From positions 186,001 to 250,000 of the forward strand of contig QXEO01001836.1 of NCBI GenBank assembly GCA_007115705.1: 64,000 bases of DNA, read 5' to 3'. The stretch's first letter is position 1. Each line of letters opens with the position of its first letter. The position numbers and the translations under genes are program-made. Of the stretch, positions 55,543-64,000 are shown one piece after another. The notes beneath the pieces are model-generated. The model searched no databases, was not told the DNA's origin, and was given only the letters and a program-made list of their open reading frames with translations. Origin of the DNA: Dactylis glomerata. Taxonomy: Eukaryota > Streptophyta > Magnoliopsida > Poales > Poaceae.

Positions 55543-57085
55543 TGATACGTCTCAAACGTATCTATAATTTTTGATGCTCCATGCTTGTTTTTACACCATT
55601 TGTCTTGTGTTTCGTTACACTTCGTGGCATTTTTATGTGATTTTCGGAACTAACCTATTGACAAGATGCCACAGTGCCAGTTCCCTGTTTTCTGCTGTTT
55701 TTGTGTTTCAGAAGTGATACATAGGAAATATTCTCAGAATTGGACGAAACCAAAGCCAGAAGTCTTATTTATTCCGGGAGCATCTAGACATCCGAAAGAG
55801 AGCCGGAGAGGGGCCAGGGCCTGCCCTCACACTAGGGTGGCGCGGCCCAGGCCCTGGCCGCGCCACCCATGTGTGAGGAGCCCCTGGCTGCCCTCTCGCG
55901 ACGCCCCTTCGCCTATATAAAGCCTCGGGACAGAAAACCCTAAGGGAGTCGGCAATTTTCCAGAAAGAGTTCCGTAGTTCTGCCGCCGCCACCGATGAAT
56001 TTCGGGGGATAGAAGTCTCTGTTCTGGCACCCTGCCGGGACAGGGAAGTGCCCCCGGAGCCATCTCCATCGGTCTCCATCACTGTCTCCGCCGTCTCCAT
56101 CAACCTCACTGCCATCTCCATCAACCTTGTTGTCTCCTATGATGAGGAGGGAGTAGTTCATCCCCGGGGCTAAGGGATCTACCGGTAGCTATGTGGTTCA
56201 CCTCTCTCTCCTATGATGTGATCTTTATGTGATCGTGAGCTTTGTATCATGTTGAACAAGTAGATGTTATTATTCAGATGTTATGTGTACTCTAGTGGTG
56301 ATTGTTAAAGTAATCTATTCATCCTGCCTTGGTGTAACGGTGACAGTGCGTGCATCATGGTGGTACTTGGTTTAGGCTATGATTGTGATCTCTTGTGGAT
56401 TATGAGAATAATTATTGCTATGATAATTTGAGTGATCTATTCCTCCTTTCATGGTGTAATGGTGATAGTGTGTGCACCGTGTTAGTACTTGGTTTATGTT
56501 GCAATGATATCTATCTTGAGTTGTGATCTGATTTGGGTATCTCTATGAGTGGTGTTTGTCAAGTACTTGATGAACTTTAAGGGGTGCTTCTGTAGCCACT
56601 ACACAATGATTAGTGTTATTCAATAGGAGAGTAATTCAGAGTACCATAGTGGAGAGAAGTTATCTATTTGTTCATTCATGTTATATTGTTGAGAGTGTGT
56701 CCACTAGTGAAAGTATGATCCCTAGGCCTTGTTTCCAAGCATTGCACACCATTTACTTGCTATTTTGTTACTTGTTTGCTCGTAGCGATATTTATTTCAC
56801 ATCATGTTTGCTACTTATAATCATCTATACCACTTGTATTTCATTATCTCTTCGCCGAACTAGTGCACTTATACATCTGACAAGTGTATTGGGTGTGTTG
56901 GAGACACAAGAGACTTTCTGTATCGTAATTGCAGGGTTGTTTGAGAGGGATAGCTTTGACCTCTAACCTCTCTGAGTTCGATAAACCTTGGGTGATCCAC
57001 TTAAGGGAAACTTGCTGCTGTTCTACAAACCTCTGTACTTGGAGGCCCAACAAGTGTCTACAAGAATAGAAGTGCGTAGACATCA
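55543..57085 (+). repeat. 5' LTR of the Gypsy-type element (1543 bp)
   Basis: TG...CA ends. TATATAAA at 55914-55921. A nearly identical sequence lies inverted at 61576-63141. Confidence 0.92.
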
Positions 57086-57095
57086 AGCTCTTTTC

Positions 57096-57112
57096 TAGCG
57101 CCGTTGCCGGGG
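57096..57112 (+). promoter_or_regulatory. Primer-binding site, tRNA-Asp type
   Basis: TAGCGCCGTTGCCGGGG starts ten bases after the LTR. Except for the second base it is complementary to the 3' end of plant tRNA-Asp (which ends CCCCGGCAACGGCGCCA), the primer used by many plant Athila/Tat-like Gypsy elements. Confidence 0.8.
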
Positions 57113-57225
57113 AGGTAAGGTAAAAGGTACTCACATCCTCCTGTGTGAGTGCTCGGATTTATTTCCTTTAGATTCTGCAATTACATCTTTTTGTTTCTTG
57201 TTTTTATTTTCACTAGTTAGGCTTA

Positions 57226-59004
57226 ATGGAAAACAAAGAGTTCTTTAGTCTTTTTCCTGATTTTAGATTTGAAGAGAAAATTAAAAATCCTTTGGAGCTT
57301 ATTTCGCATAGCAATGTTATTAGTACGAATGCTTTGAATACTGTTAATGCTAATGCTATAGAAAAGTCTAAGCTTGAGGAAGCTGGTTTTGTTGAGTATG
57401 ATATCTTTAGTCCCCCAGCTTTAGTGGAGAAAGGTTGCTCTGATGATATTTTATCTCCCATATGTGATGTTTCTAATGATGCTTGTGCTCCCCATCCTTT
57501 TAAAATACCTATGGATATTGTTGAACGTATTAGGGATAACTGCTATTTAGGAGATGGAACTGTCCATCCTGGTGATCATCTGCTCTTTATACATGAATTA
57601 TGCGAGTTGTTCCAGTATGCAGGTATTTCAATGAACCAAGTTAAGAAGAAGCTATTCTCTTTTTTGCTGAAAGGCAGAGCTGAGGAATGGTATAAAACAT
57701 TGAAGGATGGTCGATCTATTGATTGGGAGGAAATTGAACCTCTCTTTTATTCTAAATTCTATCCTTCTAGTCAGGTTTATAAAGATAGGAATTACATTTA
57801 TAATTTTCATCCGCATGAGGGAGAAAGCATTGCCCAAGCTTGGGGAAGATTGAAGTTACTAATGCATAAATGTCCTATTCATGATCTTTCCCGCAATATT
57901 GTTATTGATAATTTTTATGCACGGCTTACTCTTCCTGATAAGGATTATTTGGATGCTTCTTGCTTTGGATCATTCACTCATATGAAGGAAGATGCTAAGT
58001 GGAAACTTCTTGACCGTATACAAGAGAATGCTGAAGGATGGGAAAACGACAAAGGTAAAAGACCAGGTATGAATTATGAGTTTGATTGCATTAAGTATTT
58101 CACTGAAACTGCTACTTTTCAAGAGCTTAGTGCTAAATATGGTCTTGATCCTCAAATTATGGTTGATTGCTTTAAAGCCTTTGCTTCCCATATGAATGTT
58201 CCTAAAGGAAATGGGGACGTGTATCATGAACCTTTTAAGGATACTTGCATAGAAAGTGATATTATTGTTGATGATTGCAATAAACATGCTCAAACTTCTA
58301 AAAGTACTATTTCTTATAAGCATGTTAATTTTTGTGGAATACATAGACCTTGTGAACAGAGTTACAATAAGGAAGATTATTGCATTACCCACGCAAATGA
58401 AGAAACTAGTATGTGGCTCAAGGATCTAGATGTGTTTGATGAATGGGTTTGTGAGCTTTATCCTTTTCTTTGTGAATTTTGTGGTGAAAAGGGGCACTTT
58501 AATTTTCAATGCCCAATTAATCGAACGAGTACCGCAGATTTGTATTGTGATGATAAGATTACTTCCAATCAGTATGATGAGCTTACTTTGTTTTTGAATT
58601 GTGAAGAGATATCTAGAAAGATTGCTTTGGGAGACATGAACGATGTTGATATTAATAGCACCCTTCGTGGTTGTCTTCTCTATTGTGCTAAAGATTGCCT
58701 CACAAATACTTACTTACAAGATCTTATTAAACATGATGGTTTGCCAAGCTATGATAGGACTAATAGATGTTTCGATCTTATTAATAGAGAGGAGGAATCA
58801 TCCAAAGTTTCTTCTATTGTTTCTGTCAGCAAGCCAGATTATGTGGAGATGATGCCTTTCCCTCCTAAAGAATATGTGGAGAAGATGCCCTTCAAGTCTC
58901 TCCTAAAGGAGAGAGTAAGAAGAGTAAGAAGAAGAAGAAGAAGAAGAGGAGTAAGAGGCGAGAGGACACGGTATCTTCCCCTAAGCGTTATGATCCTGCT
59001 ATAG
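57226..59004 (+). CDS. Gag polyprotein of the Gypsy-type element
   Basis: A 592-codon frame from ATG 57226. A Retrotrans_gag domain lies at about residues 110-250 (GDHLLFIHELCELF, FSFLLKGRAEEWYKTLKDG, FYSKFYPSSQVYKDRNYIY, ESIAQAWGRLKLLMHKCP), and a CCHC knuckle CEFCGEKGHFNFQC lies at about 417-430. Near 58900 the sequence becomes AGAAG-rich; this frame then codes [11 protein letters not shown] and stops at 59004, while the next frame reads a lysine-rich run and continues into the downstream ORF. Thus a frameshift near 58890-58910 probably split one longer protein. It likely forms virus-like particles used with enzymes from an autonomous partner family. Confidence 0.87.
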   Translation: MENKEFFSLFPDFRFEEKIKNPLELISHSNVISTNALNTVNANAIEKSKLEEAGFVEYDIFSPPALVEKGCSDDILSPICDVSNDACAPHPFKIPMDIVERIRDNCYLGDGTVHPGDHLLFIHELCELFQYAGISMNQVKKKLFSFLLKGRAEEWYKTLKDGRSIDWEEIEPLFYSKFYPSSQVYKDRNYIYNFHPHEGESIAQAWGRLKLLMHKCPIHDLSRNIVIDNFYARLTLPDKDYLDASCFGSFTHMKEDAKWKLLDRIQENAEGWENDKGKRPGMNYEFDCIKYFTETATFQELSAKYGLDPQIMVDCFKAFASHMNVPKGNGDVYHEPFKDTCIESDIIVDDCNKHAQTSKSTISYKHVNFCGIHRPCEQSYNKEDYCITHANEETSMWLKDLDVFDEWVCELYPFLCEFCGEKGHFNFQCPINRTSTADLYCDDKITSNQYDELTLFLNCEEISRKIALGDMNDVDINSTLRGCLLYCAKDCLTNTYLQDLIKHDGLPSYDRTNRCFDLINREEESSKVSSIVSVSKPDYVEMMPFPPKEYVEKMPFKSLLKERVRRVRRRRRRRGVRGERTRYLPLSVMILL

Positions 59005-59714
59005 ATAATGATAATTCTGATTGGGATGATGTTCCTATGCCTATTACTTATGTTAGTGATCATGATTGGGAAAAGCACTCTACTTTTAATATTGAAAATC
59101 TTTTTGGTACCAATTCTAAGGTTAATAATTGTTGTACCATTAGTGCTATCCATGCTCCTTCTTATGATGATATGTTTGATGAATATGCTTTGCGACATAG
59201 TAGTTCTCTAGCTTGTGATGATGGGTATAATATTTTTAGTTCACCTACTTTTGAGGAGAAAATTAGTTATGATTACAATATGCCTCCTATTTTTGATGAT
59301 TATGGTGATGAGAATAATTATTCTGTTGAATCTGCTCCTACTACTATTGTTCATGTGGGGAGTATTAATTCTTTTATGCATGTAGCTCATGATAGAGATC
59401 CTTTATGTGATAGTTATATTGTTAATTATATTCATGATGCTACTGAAAGTTATTATGAGAGAGGGAAACATGGTTTGATGGACCTCAACAATATTGAGTT
59501 TCTCCTCTTTATGTTGCAATTCTTGAAGTTGTACTTGTTTTGCCTTCCTATGCTTTTTGCTTTGCGCTTTTATGACTTCTCTCTTTACAAGACTATTTTT
59601 CATAGGAAGTGGTTTAGATTTAAATGTGTTTCATACATGCTTTTTGATGCTCTCTATTGCTTTAAGTTCCTATATAACGCCTTTGCCTCAAGCTCTTATA
59701 TGGCGCCCACATGA
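58905..59714 (+). CDS. Continuation of the Gag frame or second ORF, hydrophobic C-terminus
   Basis: In the frame shifted by one base relative to gag, the sequence is open from about 58905 and reads SKKSKKKKKKKRSKRREDTV, then an acidic/aromatic region (DNDNSDWDDVPMPITYVSDH) and a hydrophobic end (FLLFMLQFLKLYLFCLPMLF and later VSYMLFDALYCFKFLYNAF). The hydrophobic tail is unusual for a Gag. It may be a membrane-associating segment, or simply the family's C-terminal domain. ATG 59037 could start a separate protein. Confidence 0.6.
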   Translation, partial: KGESKKSKKKKKKKRSKRREDTVSSPKRYDPAIDNDNSDWDDVPMPITYVSDHDWEKHSTFNIENLFGTNSKVNNCCTISAIHAPSYDDMFDEYALRHSSSLACDDGYNIFSSPTFEEKISYDYNMPPIFDDYGDENNYSVESAPTTIVHVGSINSFMHVAHDRDPLCDSYIVNYIHDATESYYERGKHGLMDLNNIEFLLFMLQFLKLYLFCLPMLFALRFYDFSLYKTIFHRKWFRFKCVSYMLFDALYCFKFLYNAFASSSYMAPT

Positions 59715-61575
59715 GCATCTTTGCAAATTACTGCGCCTAGCTCAAAGGCGTTAAAGAAAAGCACTCTTGGGAGATAATCCATTGTTTATTTTCAGTACTT
59801 TTTCTTTTATTTGAGTCTTGGAAGTTATTACTACTGTAATGACCTCTCCTTATCTTGTTTATTTCGTTTTTGTGCCAAGAGAAGCCTCTAATTTGAGTGA
59901 GGTAAAGATTTGGGGATGTTGCTGTCCTGAAACTGTTTTCAGTGCTGCACCGTAAAAATTCGTATAAATTCTCTGTATATCTTTTGGACCTGCGATTTCT
60001 TGTGCATTTGCCCCAGGTTATATCCAAACTTTCATTAGTTGAACACTTTTTTATTTGAGCAACAGAAAACCCCTCAAAAATTTGACCTTTGTCAGCTATT
60101 CAGTTTTGACAGATTTCTGCCAATATTTGTGTTTGCCGTTTTATCGCCTTCTTTTGAGTTCTTTTTATCATGGAACTTTTGGGGAAGTTGCTACAGTAGT
60201 ATATGCTATATATGTGGTGTTTTTGGGTTGAAACCTGAAGCAAAAAGAGGTTGATTATATGTTATGTCTACACTAATGTTGCTAATAGATTTGTGTTTAG
60301 TTTTGTATGAAGGAAGTTTTCAAGTGTAGGGATTGGAGAATGATGAGCTGAGTTGAAGAATGGACAAAAGCTCAAGCTTGGGGATGCCGATGCATCACCC
60401 CAAGAAATATCCAAGAGGTACAAGCGTCAAAGCTTGGGGATGTCCCCGAGGCACCCCTTCTTCATCGGCAAAAATCAGGTCACCTTTCAAAACACTATAT
60501 TTTTATTGCTTCATGCACTATGTGTTTTTCTTGGAGCGTCAGTTGTTTTTGTTTTCAGTTTTCTTTTGTTTTGTTTGCTGCAATAAATGTTTAGATCACA
60601 TCATGTTTCTTTTGGAGGAGATGAACTCGCTTTTCATTTGCCAAGAACACTCCGTTTTCACTCTTATCGTTCATCGAGTGTTCTTCTTTTTCTGCTACTG
60701 CTTTTGGTTTTCATTTTCGCCTTGATTTGCATTCAGATCTTGTCATATATTTTCATCAAGGTGTATTTTTGCCTCTGATCTTTATTGGTTTTCATCAAAA
60801 GAGGTATCTTTAAAAATTTCAAATGGTGTTGGAAAAAAGAAAAAGCTTTGTGCAAAATAGTGGTACAAGAAGGAGCTTGTGTAGACTGCGGCTTAGGCTT
60901 TTTCATGTCATGCTTGATGTCTTTTTGATAGTATGCTTAGTGATTTTTGATGTAGCATGACTTGTCTCAAATAACTGAGATTGCTTAATGAGCCTTTGAA
61001 AAAAATCATGCGTTGTTTTTATTGTATGGAAGCATTATTTTGGTTTTCTCCTTGATGCTTTATTTGGGTTGACTTGGCGCATGCTCACACATGTTAGACT
61101 CTTACAAAGTCGCCAATAGCCTGCATGATCATTTAGTTTTTGAATTTTGATGCCATCTTATGCTTCTTTTAATGTCGCTTTGCATGATTATGGCCATTAT
61201 TGCTCTCTTAGTTGGTCGCTCCCAGTCTTTTGCTAGCCCTCATTTTGTACTGAGTATGAGCTCTACTCGTGCATCCAACTCCCAAAAACCAAGTTTGCCA
61301 TTGTGTCCATTATAAACTCCTATGTATGGTATTTGTAAGCCATTCCAAAGTAAATTTTCATATGCTACCTTTCAAAAACCTTCAAAACACTTCTCGTTTT
61401 GTGACACTATTTTCAGCTCATGGGGACGTAGTGGTCGGATTTGCTATCTTCCATATTGCTTATTCCAAAAAAAAAGGAAAAAAGAAAGAAAAAAGGCACT
61501 CCTCTATGGAATGTGAATGTTGGTGGGCACCCGATGGAATCAGTTAGCCATGGTTTGTGAAAGGAAAAAGGGTGG
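59715..61575. other. Non-coding internal region of the Gypsy-type element
   Basis: Begins with CTAGCTCAAAGGCGTTAAAG and AAAGCACTCTTGGGAG, words conserved after gag in such Triticeae elements. AAGCTTGGGGATG occurs near 60376 and 60430. Purine-rich AAAAAAAGGAAAAAAGAAAG near 61465. The last 145 bp (61430-61575) are the inverted counterpart of 63830-64000, which belongs to the second copy. No RT or integrase is present in any frame. Confidence 0.75.
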
Positions 61576-63141
61576 GTGATGTCTACGCACTTCTATTCTT
61601 GTAGACACTTGTTGGGCCTCCAAGTGCAGAGGTTTGTAGAACAGCAGCAAGTTTCCCTTAAGTGGATCACCCATGGTTTATCGAACTCAGGGAGGTTAGA
61701 GGTCAAAGCTATCCCTCTCAAGCAACCCTGCAATTACGATACAGAAAGTCTCTTGTGTCCCCAACACACCCAATACACTTGTCAGATGTATAGGTGCACT
61801 AGTTCAGCGAAGAGATAGTGAAATACAAGTGGTATAGATGATTATAAGTAGCAAACATGATGTGAAATAAATATCGCTGTGAGCAAACAAGTAACAAAAT
61901 AGCAAGTAAACGGTATGCAAAGCTTGGAAACAAGGCCTAGGGATCATACTTTCACTAGTGGACACACTCCCAACAATATAACATAATTGAACAAATAAAC
62001 AACTTCTCTCCGCTATGGTACTCTGAATTACTCTCCTATTGAATAACATTAATCATTGTGTAGTGGCTACAAAAGCACCCCTTAAAGTTCATCAAGTACT
62101 TGACAAACACCACTCATAGATATATCCAAATCAGATCACAACTCAAGATAGATATCATTTCAACTTAGACAAGTACTAACACGGTGCACACACTGTCACC
62201 TTTACACCATGAAAGGAGGAATAGATCACTCAAACTATCATAGTAATAATTACTCTCATAATCCACAAGAGATCACGATCATAGCCTAAACCAAGTACCA
62301 CCACGATGCACGCACTGTCACCGTTACACCATGGTAGGAGGAATAGATTACTTTAATAACATCACTAGAGTACACTATAATAATTAAGCATAGGAGTAGC
62401 ATAATATCTGAATAATAACATCTACTTGTTCAACATGATACAAAGCTCATGATCACATAAAGATCACATCATGGGAGAGAGAGGTGAACCACATAGCTAC
62501 CGGTAGAGCCCTCAGCCCCGGGGATGAACTACTCCCTCCTCATCATAGGAGACAGCAAGGTTGATGGAGATGGCGGTGAGGTCGATGCAGACGGCGGAGA
62601 CGGCAATGGAGACCGATGGAGATGGCTCCGGGGGCACTTCCCCGTCCCGGCAGGGTGCCGGAACAGAGACTTCTGTCCCCCAAAATTCGTCGACGGCGGC
62701 GGCGGAGCTGCGGAACTGTTTCTGGAAAATTGCCAACTCCCTTAGGGTTTTTTGTCCCGAGGCTTTATATAGGCGAAGGGGCGATGTCAGGGGGTGGACC
62801 AGGCGCCCTCACACGTGGCTGGCGCGGCCAGGGGCCTGGCCGCGCCACCTGTGTGTGTGGGGCCCCTGTGGCCCACCTCCTACTCCTCTTTGGATCTCTG
62901 GAAGCTTCCGGGCAAAATAAGACTTCTGGCTTTTGTTTCGTCCAATTCCGAGAATATTTCCTGTGTATCACTTCTGAAACACAAAGACAGCAGAAAACCG
63001 GGAACTGGCACTGTGGCACTTGTTAATAGGTTAGTTCCAGAAAATGCATAAAAGTGCCACGAAGTGTAACGAAACATCGGGTAAATGGTGTAAAAATAAG
63101 CATGGAGCATCAAAAATTATAGATACGTTGGAGACGTATTA
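61576..63141 (-). repeat. 3' LTR of the second Gypsy-type element (1566 bp)
   Basis: Reverse-complement homologue of 55543-57085, with small indels and scattered substitutions. Its outer start reads TAATACGTC instead of TGATACGTC, a mutated terminal dinucleotide. Confidence 0.9.
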
Positions 63142-64000
63142 GCATCCCCAAGCTTAACTCCTGCTCGTCCTCGAGTAGGTAAGTGATAACAAAAGAATAA
63201 TTTTTGAGGTGACATGCACCTACACAATCTTGATCATATATGTAAGCATTGGTGAGCTGGGATCAATAGAACTTAAAACATGGGCATGAAGATATAATCA
63301 TGACAATAAGAACTTAGCAACCATGTTGTAAACATGCAAATGAACACAAATAAAAGATCATGAAAATGAAACAATGAAAGTCAAACGTGTGTTCAAATCA
63401 TAAGGAAAAACATACAAATGGTTTTCAGCTTGTCCCTCATAGAATAGCAAAACATAAATGCATAGGACACCTTCAAGTTTAAGAGGGCGACTAGATACAA
63501 ATAATTTGAGAACAAGTGAAACCAACAATATGAATCAATCGATGAACTTTGGGACAATGCATATTATACTCAGAATGACAACTATGCTCTCTTAATGGTG
63601 CATAAAGATAGAAGGTGGTGACTCAACATAAAAGTAAAAAGAAAGGCCCTTCGCAGAGGGAAGCAGTGATTAAACATGTGCTAGAGCTTTTCATTTGTAA
63701 AACAGAGAGATAAAATTTGAGTTTTGAGAGGTGGTTGCTTTTGTCAACGACTAGCAATGGGGTTCTTACTATCTTCCATACAAAAATGAAGCAAGTTTTT
63801 GAGAGAGAGATTGGCACTTTTGTGCTCTTTTTATAAAGCTTGGCACTCCTCCCCACCTTTTTTCCTTTCACAAACCATGGCTAACCGATTCCTTCGGGTG
63901 CCCACCAACATTCACTTTCCATGGAGGAGTGCCTTTTTTCTTTCTTTTTTTCTTTTTTTTCTTTTTAGAATAATTAATATGGAAGATAGCAAATCCGACC
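63142..64000 (-). other. Internal 3' region of the second Gypsy-type element
   Basis: Read on the minus strand, it runs from the homologue of 61430 through the GAAAGGAAAAAAGGTGGGG site (where the first copy was hit) to the tract before the LTR. It is non-coding. It supplies the roughly 690-bp segment that is missing in window from the first copy. Confidence 0.8.

Larger units (their letters stand above)
55543..61575 (+). mobile_element. Gypsy-type gag-only LTR retrotransposon, 5' part (interrupted)
   Basis: Starts with a 1543-bp LTR (TGATACGTCTC...GTAGACATCA), a tRNA-Asp type PBS, a gag gene and a further ORF, then about 1.9 kb of non-coding internal sequence. No protease, integrase or RT is present, so the family is non-autonomous. 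The element stops at 61575 where a sister copy is inserted in reverse; its own 3' LTR must lie beyond the window. The 5' flank is GTACA (55538-55542). Confidence 0.88.
61576..64000 (-). mobile_element. Second Gypsy-type element, inverted, inserted into the first
   Basis: A complete LTR of the same family lies in reverse at 61576-63141, ending exactly on its terminal CA (plus-strand TG at 61576). To its right the reverse strand reads the family's pre-LTR tract (GTTAAGCTTGGGGATGC) and internal 3' sequence to the window end, so this is the 3' LTR of a minus-strand element whose body lies beyond 64000. The bases before the junction, GTGGG (61571-61575), match the first element's sequence at the equivalent site and are the predicted target duplication. 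Confidence 0.85.

Noticed and set aside
58890..59004. Programmed frameshift at the AGAAG-rich tract in the Gypsy-type gag
   Set aside because: A repeat-length mutation in a microsatellite-like tract explains the frame change equally well; needs comparison with other copies.
61576..63141. Inverted LTR as a product of inversion or ectopic recombination
   Set aside because: The junction is exactly at the LTR terminus and the sequence before it is the uninterrupted first element with a candidate 5-bp duplication, which fits insertion better.
1..64000. CRISPR arrays, rRNA, tRNA or bacterial operons
   Set aside because: None seen. The tandem repeats present (49, 68, 103 and 305 bp) are head-to-tail without unique spacers, and the gene content is plant nuclear.

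Overview
This window looks like nuclear DNA of a Triticeae-type grass (wheat, barley or a close relative). The evidence is a low density of intron-containing plant genes (NLR, AHL and SPL families) separated by nested LTR retrotransposons, LINE debris, Stowaway and Tourist MITEs, a MULE with long terminal inverted repeats, and CACTA-like repeats. Nothing bacterial, viral or organellar was seen. The species cannot be fixed from the sequence alone.

Layout. 1-8 kb: a Stowaway MITE, then a minus-strand CC-NB-LRR gene (main exon 3096-6026, first exon unresolved), then a decayed LINE 3' fragment. 8.2-11.6 kb: a 5'-truncated, multiply broken LINE. 11.6-14 kb: short non-LTR insertions, one with a clear 14-bp target-site duplication. 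14.3-15.0 kb: an intronless AHL (PPC-domain) gene on the minus strand whose AT-hook core is lost, with a Tourist/Harbinger MITE about 125 bp upstream of its start. 15.8-16.8 kb: CACTA-like subterminal repeats. 18.0-20.06 kb: a tandem array of about 305-bp units with a Stowaway MITE inside one unit, followed by an antisense Copia-type LTR fragment. 22.7-26.5 kb: a minus-strand SPL (SBP-box) transcription factor gene, with the zinc-binding domain split by a 2.9-kb intron and an unusual short candidate last exon.

27.0-30.6 kb: a complete-ended MULE (27007-30641, 9-bp TSD) lying in the GA microsatellite upstream of SPL. Its mudrA-like gene is cut after the zinc-finger region, and its convergent second gene is open. 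30.8-42.7 kb: a young Sirevirus-type Copia element (11.85 kb, TSD CCCTC, about 1.3% LTR divergence by eye) with gag-pol, a 532-aa third ORF, several polypurine tracts and many CCGGAGACTCCGG palindromes. 43.4-49.9 kb: an older, broken Copia element (TSD CAATA) with no canonical primer-binding site.

50-55.5 kb: host DNA with tandem duplications, one or more unidentified exon-like segments and a FAR1/FHY3-like N-terminal exon. 55.5 kb to the end: the FAR1-like exon is cut by a gag-only Gypsy-type element (5' LTR 55543-57085). A second member of the same family has inserted into its internal region in the opposite orientation at 61575/61576 and runs past the window end.

Host genes likely to matter are the NLR (immune receptor), the AHL protein and the SPL factor. 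Almost everything else is transposon-derived, and each element's breaks, target duplications and nesting give a partial relative chronology of the locus.
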